A stretch of 64,000 bases of DNA from Megalobrama amblycephala. Lineage: Eukaryota; Chordata; Actinopteri; Cypriniformes; Xenocyprididae. The DNA lies in assembly GCF_018812025.1 (NCBI RefSeq), contig NC_063053.1, forward strand, positions 14,860,623 to 14,924,622, written 5' to 3'. The translations under genes were made by a program, and so were the position numbers. Positions 61,531 to 64,000 of this stretch are shown here, in pieces (position 1 is the stretch's first letter; each line of letters opens with the position of its first letter). The notes under the pieces were generated by a model. It saw only the letters and a list, made by a program, of their open reading frames with translations, was not told the origin of the DNA and made no database searches.

Positions 61531-62640
61531 CAGTGCATAGCATAAATGAGTACACCCCTCTGAACAAATACAAAATATGTATTTTCTTTATGATCACTAA
61601 TACAATTCATGGAAAGATGGCAAAACTAATATGTATTAAACATATACATAATAAAAACTCAGAAAAATATGTCATTAACAGCCATAAAATAAGTAAATGA
61701 TCCAATTTTGTTTAAATGAAGGATTGCAGAAATGAGTACACCCTAGATTTAATTCAACAAATATATAATATTCTAGCACTTAGTATGCCCTCCATAATTT
61801 TGAATATACTGCCCTGACCCTTCTTGGCACGGAGTGTACAAGTTCATGACAAATTGTCACATCTGTCCTGTTTAACTCATGGATGATGAGCTCCTTGAAT
61901 ACCTTGATCTTTAATGGGGAGTGTTGCTCAACTCGTCTCTACAGAATCCCCCACAGACACTCAAGAGTGTTAAGATTGAGTGCAATACATGTCCACAGAA
62001 GGTTTTTCACCTTGGGAGAATGCATATCCTCATTGTCATGTTGAAAAAAATGCCCAACAATGCAGGGAATGAGGAAAGGGTAACATCTTCGGTTTCAAGT
62101 TTGTGTATTAAATTACACAGTGGTGTGGGAATTCATGACAGCATTGATAAAGCACAACTCCCTCACACCTTCAGCACTCATACATTCCTATATAAGAGCT
62201 TTACTACCACTGAACTTTACTGTGGGAACCAGGCACTTCTCACTGTACTCCTCCTTTAGCAACACCATAACATTTTGGATGCTGTTATATCCGAAATGAT
62301 TGATTTGGTCTCATGAGACCAGAGTACTGATTCCCAGAATCTATATTTTGTAAATATGGGCTTTGGAAATGGCTAACTGACTTTATTGTGCTTTGGCTAC
62401 AGTAGGTAGTTCCAGTGAGAACAACAACCATGCATGTCATTTTTGCAGGCTGCATCTTACTCTGTGAGATAAACAGTGACTCTTTTCATAGCTTTTGCTG
62501 GCTCTGAGACACTCGCTTGGTATTTCTCCTGCTCTTTGTCTAACAAAAAGATCCCTCATCACTAAATGAAAGCTTAAAATGAAGGCCTGATTATTTCAGG
62601 GGCCTTGTCACAAGTCCATATGTTGCTATATTTTGCTAGA
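61531..62640 (-). mobile_element. Second Tc1-like element, decayed, right end not found
   Basis: After a TA at 61529-61530 the end cagtgcatagcataaatgag is followed by tacacccct. A second, inner site (agaaatgagtacaccct) lies at about 61729, an IR/DR arrangement. The minus strand then shows stop-ridden remains of a Tc1-type transposase: a segment resembling the NTLECLWGIL region at about 61935-61975, and a tggtctcatgagaccaga block near 62305 that corresponds to the S-D-E-T region. The mirrored right end is not seen, so the limit is approximate. Confidence 0.6.
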
Positions 62641-64000
62641 TTGTCTGTGCAACAGAAACAGTAGAGTAAAAATGCAGCAAACAGTCCCTCGTGCAAGCAA
62701 ACCGCGTCAAACTGCACCTCGAAGTTTGAACGCAACAACGTCCAAAAAGTGCTAACTCCAGGACCTCAAGCGGCAAACGGGAACACTCGATGATAACTTG
62801 ATGTTCACAACAGAGCCCGATCGAGTGCACAGCAGACCGCAAACGGCAAGCGGGAAAACTCGACATAGAGACGCAGACATTCTGTCCATAGCATCCACAC
62901 TGCAAACAACACCAGGCAGGCAGGCCGGCGGGTTCAGATGAAACACCCAACAAGCGGCATAGTGGGGCACACCACCTCTGCACACCAGCGGGAATCATAA
63001 AATGAATTGTCCAGTTAAAGTCCAGGTGAAGTGTGTAAGATATAAAAACACATTTTAACAGGACAAAACAGACAAACAGCCCGTCACAACACGTAATGTA
63101 AACGTATTATAAATACAAAAGGTTCAGGTAAATATTTCATTGTACCTCTCACATTGAAATGTATTAAGTCAATCTAAAACTGTAAAGCTACTGACTATGT
63201 ACATCAATAATTATTATTTTGGTTGATCCAAAAAAATTTTAATTTTTAATTACAATTTACAAAATATATTATTAATAGTGTAAGTAAACATATTTTGATT
63301 TTGTAAAATAGTCAAGTTAAAAAAACAAAACAAAACAAAAAACTAGAAGTATGTTTGTTGTCTAACACTATTTTTCAGTTTTCCCACACCTCCACACAAT
63401 CCTGGATATGGTCATAAAGGCACTGAGTTATTGCTGCCATTTTTCTACAGTCGATCAGCACCTAAAAAATGAACTGGCCAAACAAAAGGAGTTTAAGCAC
63501 TTTGTGAGAAAAGGCTAGTAAAACTCAATTTAAGCTGCGATAGTCCACCCACTGTATTGAAGAGCTCAGGAGATTGTCGAGTAGGTGATTATATTAAAAA
63601 AATACAGTCTGGAAAAGCTGCTAAAACACTGCTCACTGAATTCATATTGTGTCCTGTGGGACTACAGATAACATCACAGGAAATCTCTCTCTTTTTGGCA
63701 CAAGCACACAGATGTATGTGCCCCAGACAGACACAGGATTTTAGTATGACCAAAGGCAAGGCGGTTCTTTGTGACTGTAGTAAAAGTCCATGTTAAATTG
63801 ATGCCATTGATGCCAAAGAGTGGCAAGAATGATAAAAGATACTGACTTGCTAATATGAGATAATCCGTGAAAATGTATCACAGTGATGACAACAGTGAAA
63901 AATGTACATAAACCTATTGAAGTCCAAAATAACTGCTCAGGGTGATACAATCAGAATTTCATATCTCTGACAAAAAGCAATGCTTTATATTCTTAAGAAA
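62641..64000. other. No gene seen
   Basis: 62640-62998 is GC-richer and has a 120-codon minus-strand frame with a short internal duplication (about 62769 and 62843, cggcaa...ggaa.actcga), but nothing like a known family. The rest is AT-rich intron sequence. Confidence 0.45.

Larger units (their letters stand above)
57330..64000 (-). other. PRIM2 upstream intron, running past the window edge
   Basis: No further PRIM2 exon is recognised from 57330 to the right edge, although the minus strand was read for the residues expected just before FDKAYAY. The stretch holds a MITE fragment from about 57824, a truncated TTAA-ended element at about 59230-59997, a hAT-like sequence from about 60066 and a Tc1-like element from 61531. 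The part 62640-64000 shows no recognisable gene. Confidence 0.6.

Noticed and set aside
62636..62998. 120-codon Cys-rich minus-strand frame
   Set aside because: No recognisable domain, an overlapping 77-codon frame on the same strand, and a short internal DNA duplication; it lies in an intron of PRIM2 on the same strand, without convincing exon boundaries.
1..64000. CRISPR arrays, prokaryotic operons, rRNA or functional tRNA genes
   Set aside because: None seen; the tRNA-like pieces are SINE heads without complete promoters, and the regularly spaced repeats are microsatellites or satellites.

Overview
This window looks like nuclear DNA from a teleost fish, most likely a cyprinid (zebrafish or carp relatives). 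The evidence is split genes with GT-AG introns, a very high density of short non-autonomous DNA transposons (several with TTAA ends, several with 8-bp hAT duplications), Tc1-like elements with doubled IR/DR ends, tRNA-derived SINEs, long fold-back elements and many microsatellites. There are no bacterial-type genes or operons, and almost every open frame is chance or repeat-derived.

The one host gene I can support is the 3' end of PRIM2, the large subunit of DNA primase. It lies on the minus strand across the right third of the window. Four consecutive coding exons (57329-57203, 53698-53616, 49139-49071, 44745-44533) join in frame with clean splice sites. They encode the last 163 residues, including three of the four cysteines that bind the 4Fe-4S cluster. 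Two polyadenylation hexamers lie about 175 bases after the stop. The earlier exons are not in the window, so the gene runs past the right edge.

The left 44 kb has no gene I can support. 1-4,025 holds a terminal-inverted-repeat element, an apparently identical 605-bp duplication carrying one possible exon, and the first of four related TTAA-ended elements. 6.4-9.8 kb looks like elements nested in one another. 10-18.6 kb has a SINE, an inverted-repeat MITE and another TTAA-ended element. 18,638-20,750 is a 2.1-kb G-rich minisatellite of GGTA/GGGT-type units. 22,060-24,775 is a purine-rich tandem array split by a solo LTR with a perfect 5-bp duplication. 25,816-27,371 is a dead Tc1-like transposon. 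30,647-32,971 is a MITE split by a hAT element with a perfect 8-bp duplication. 39.8-40.6 kb is a large fold-back element.

Within PRIM2 introns there are an Angel-like fold-back (46,242-46,906), a 2.46-kb hAT element with an intact 8-bp duplication that itself contains a solo LTR (54,229-56,690), a truncated TTAA-ended element (about 59,230-59,997) and a second decayed Tc1-like element (from 61,531). I found no convincing new molecular system. The points most worth checking are the recent insertions with intact target duplications, the 605-bp duplication with its possible exon, the G-rich minisatellite, and a few non-repetitive stretches that may be conserved regulatory DNA. Family names are from recognition by eye; no database search was possible.
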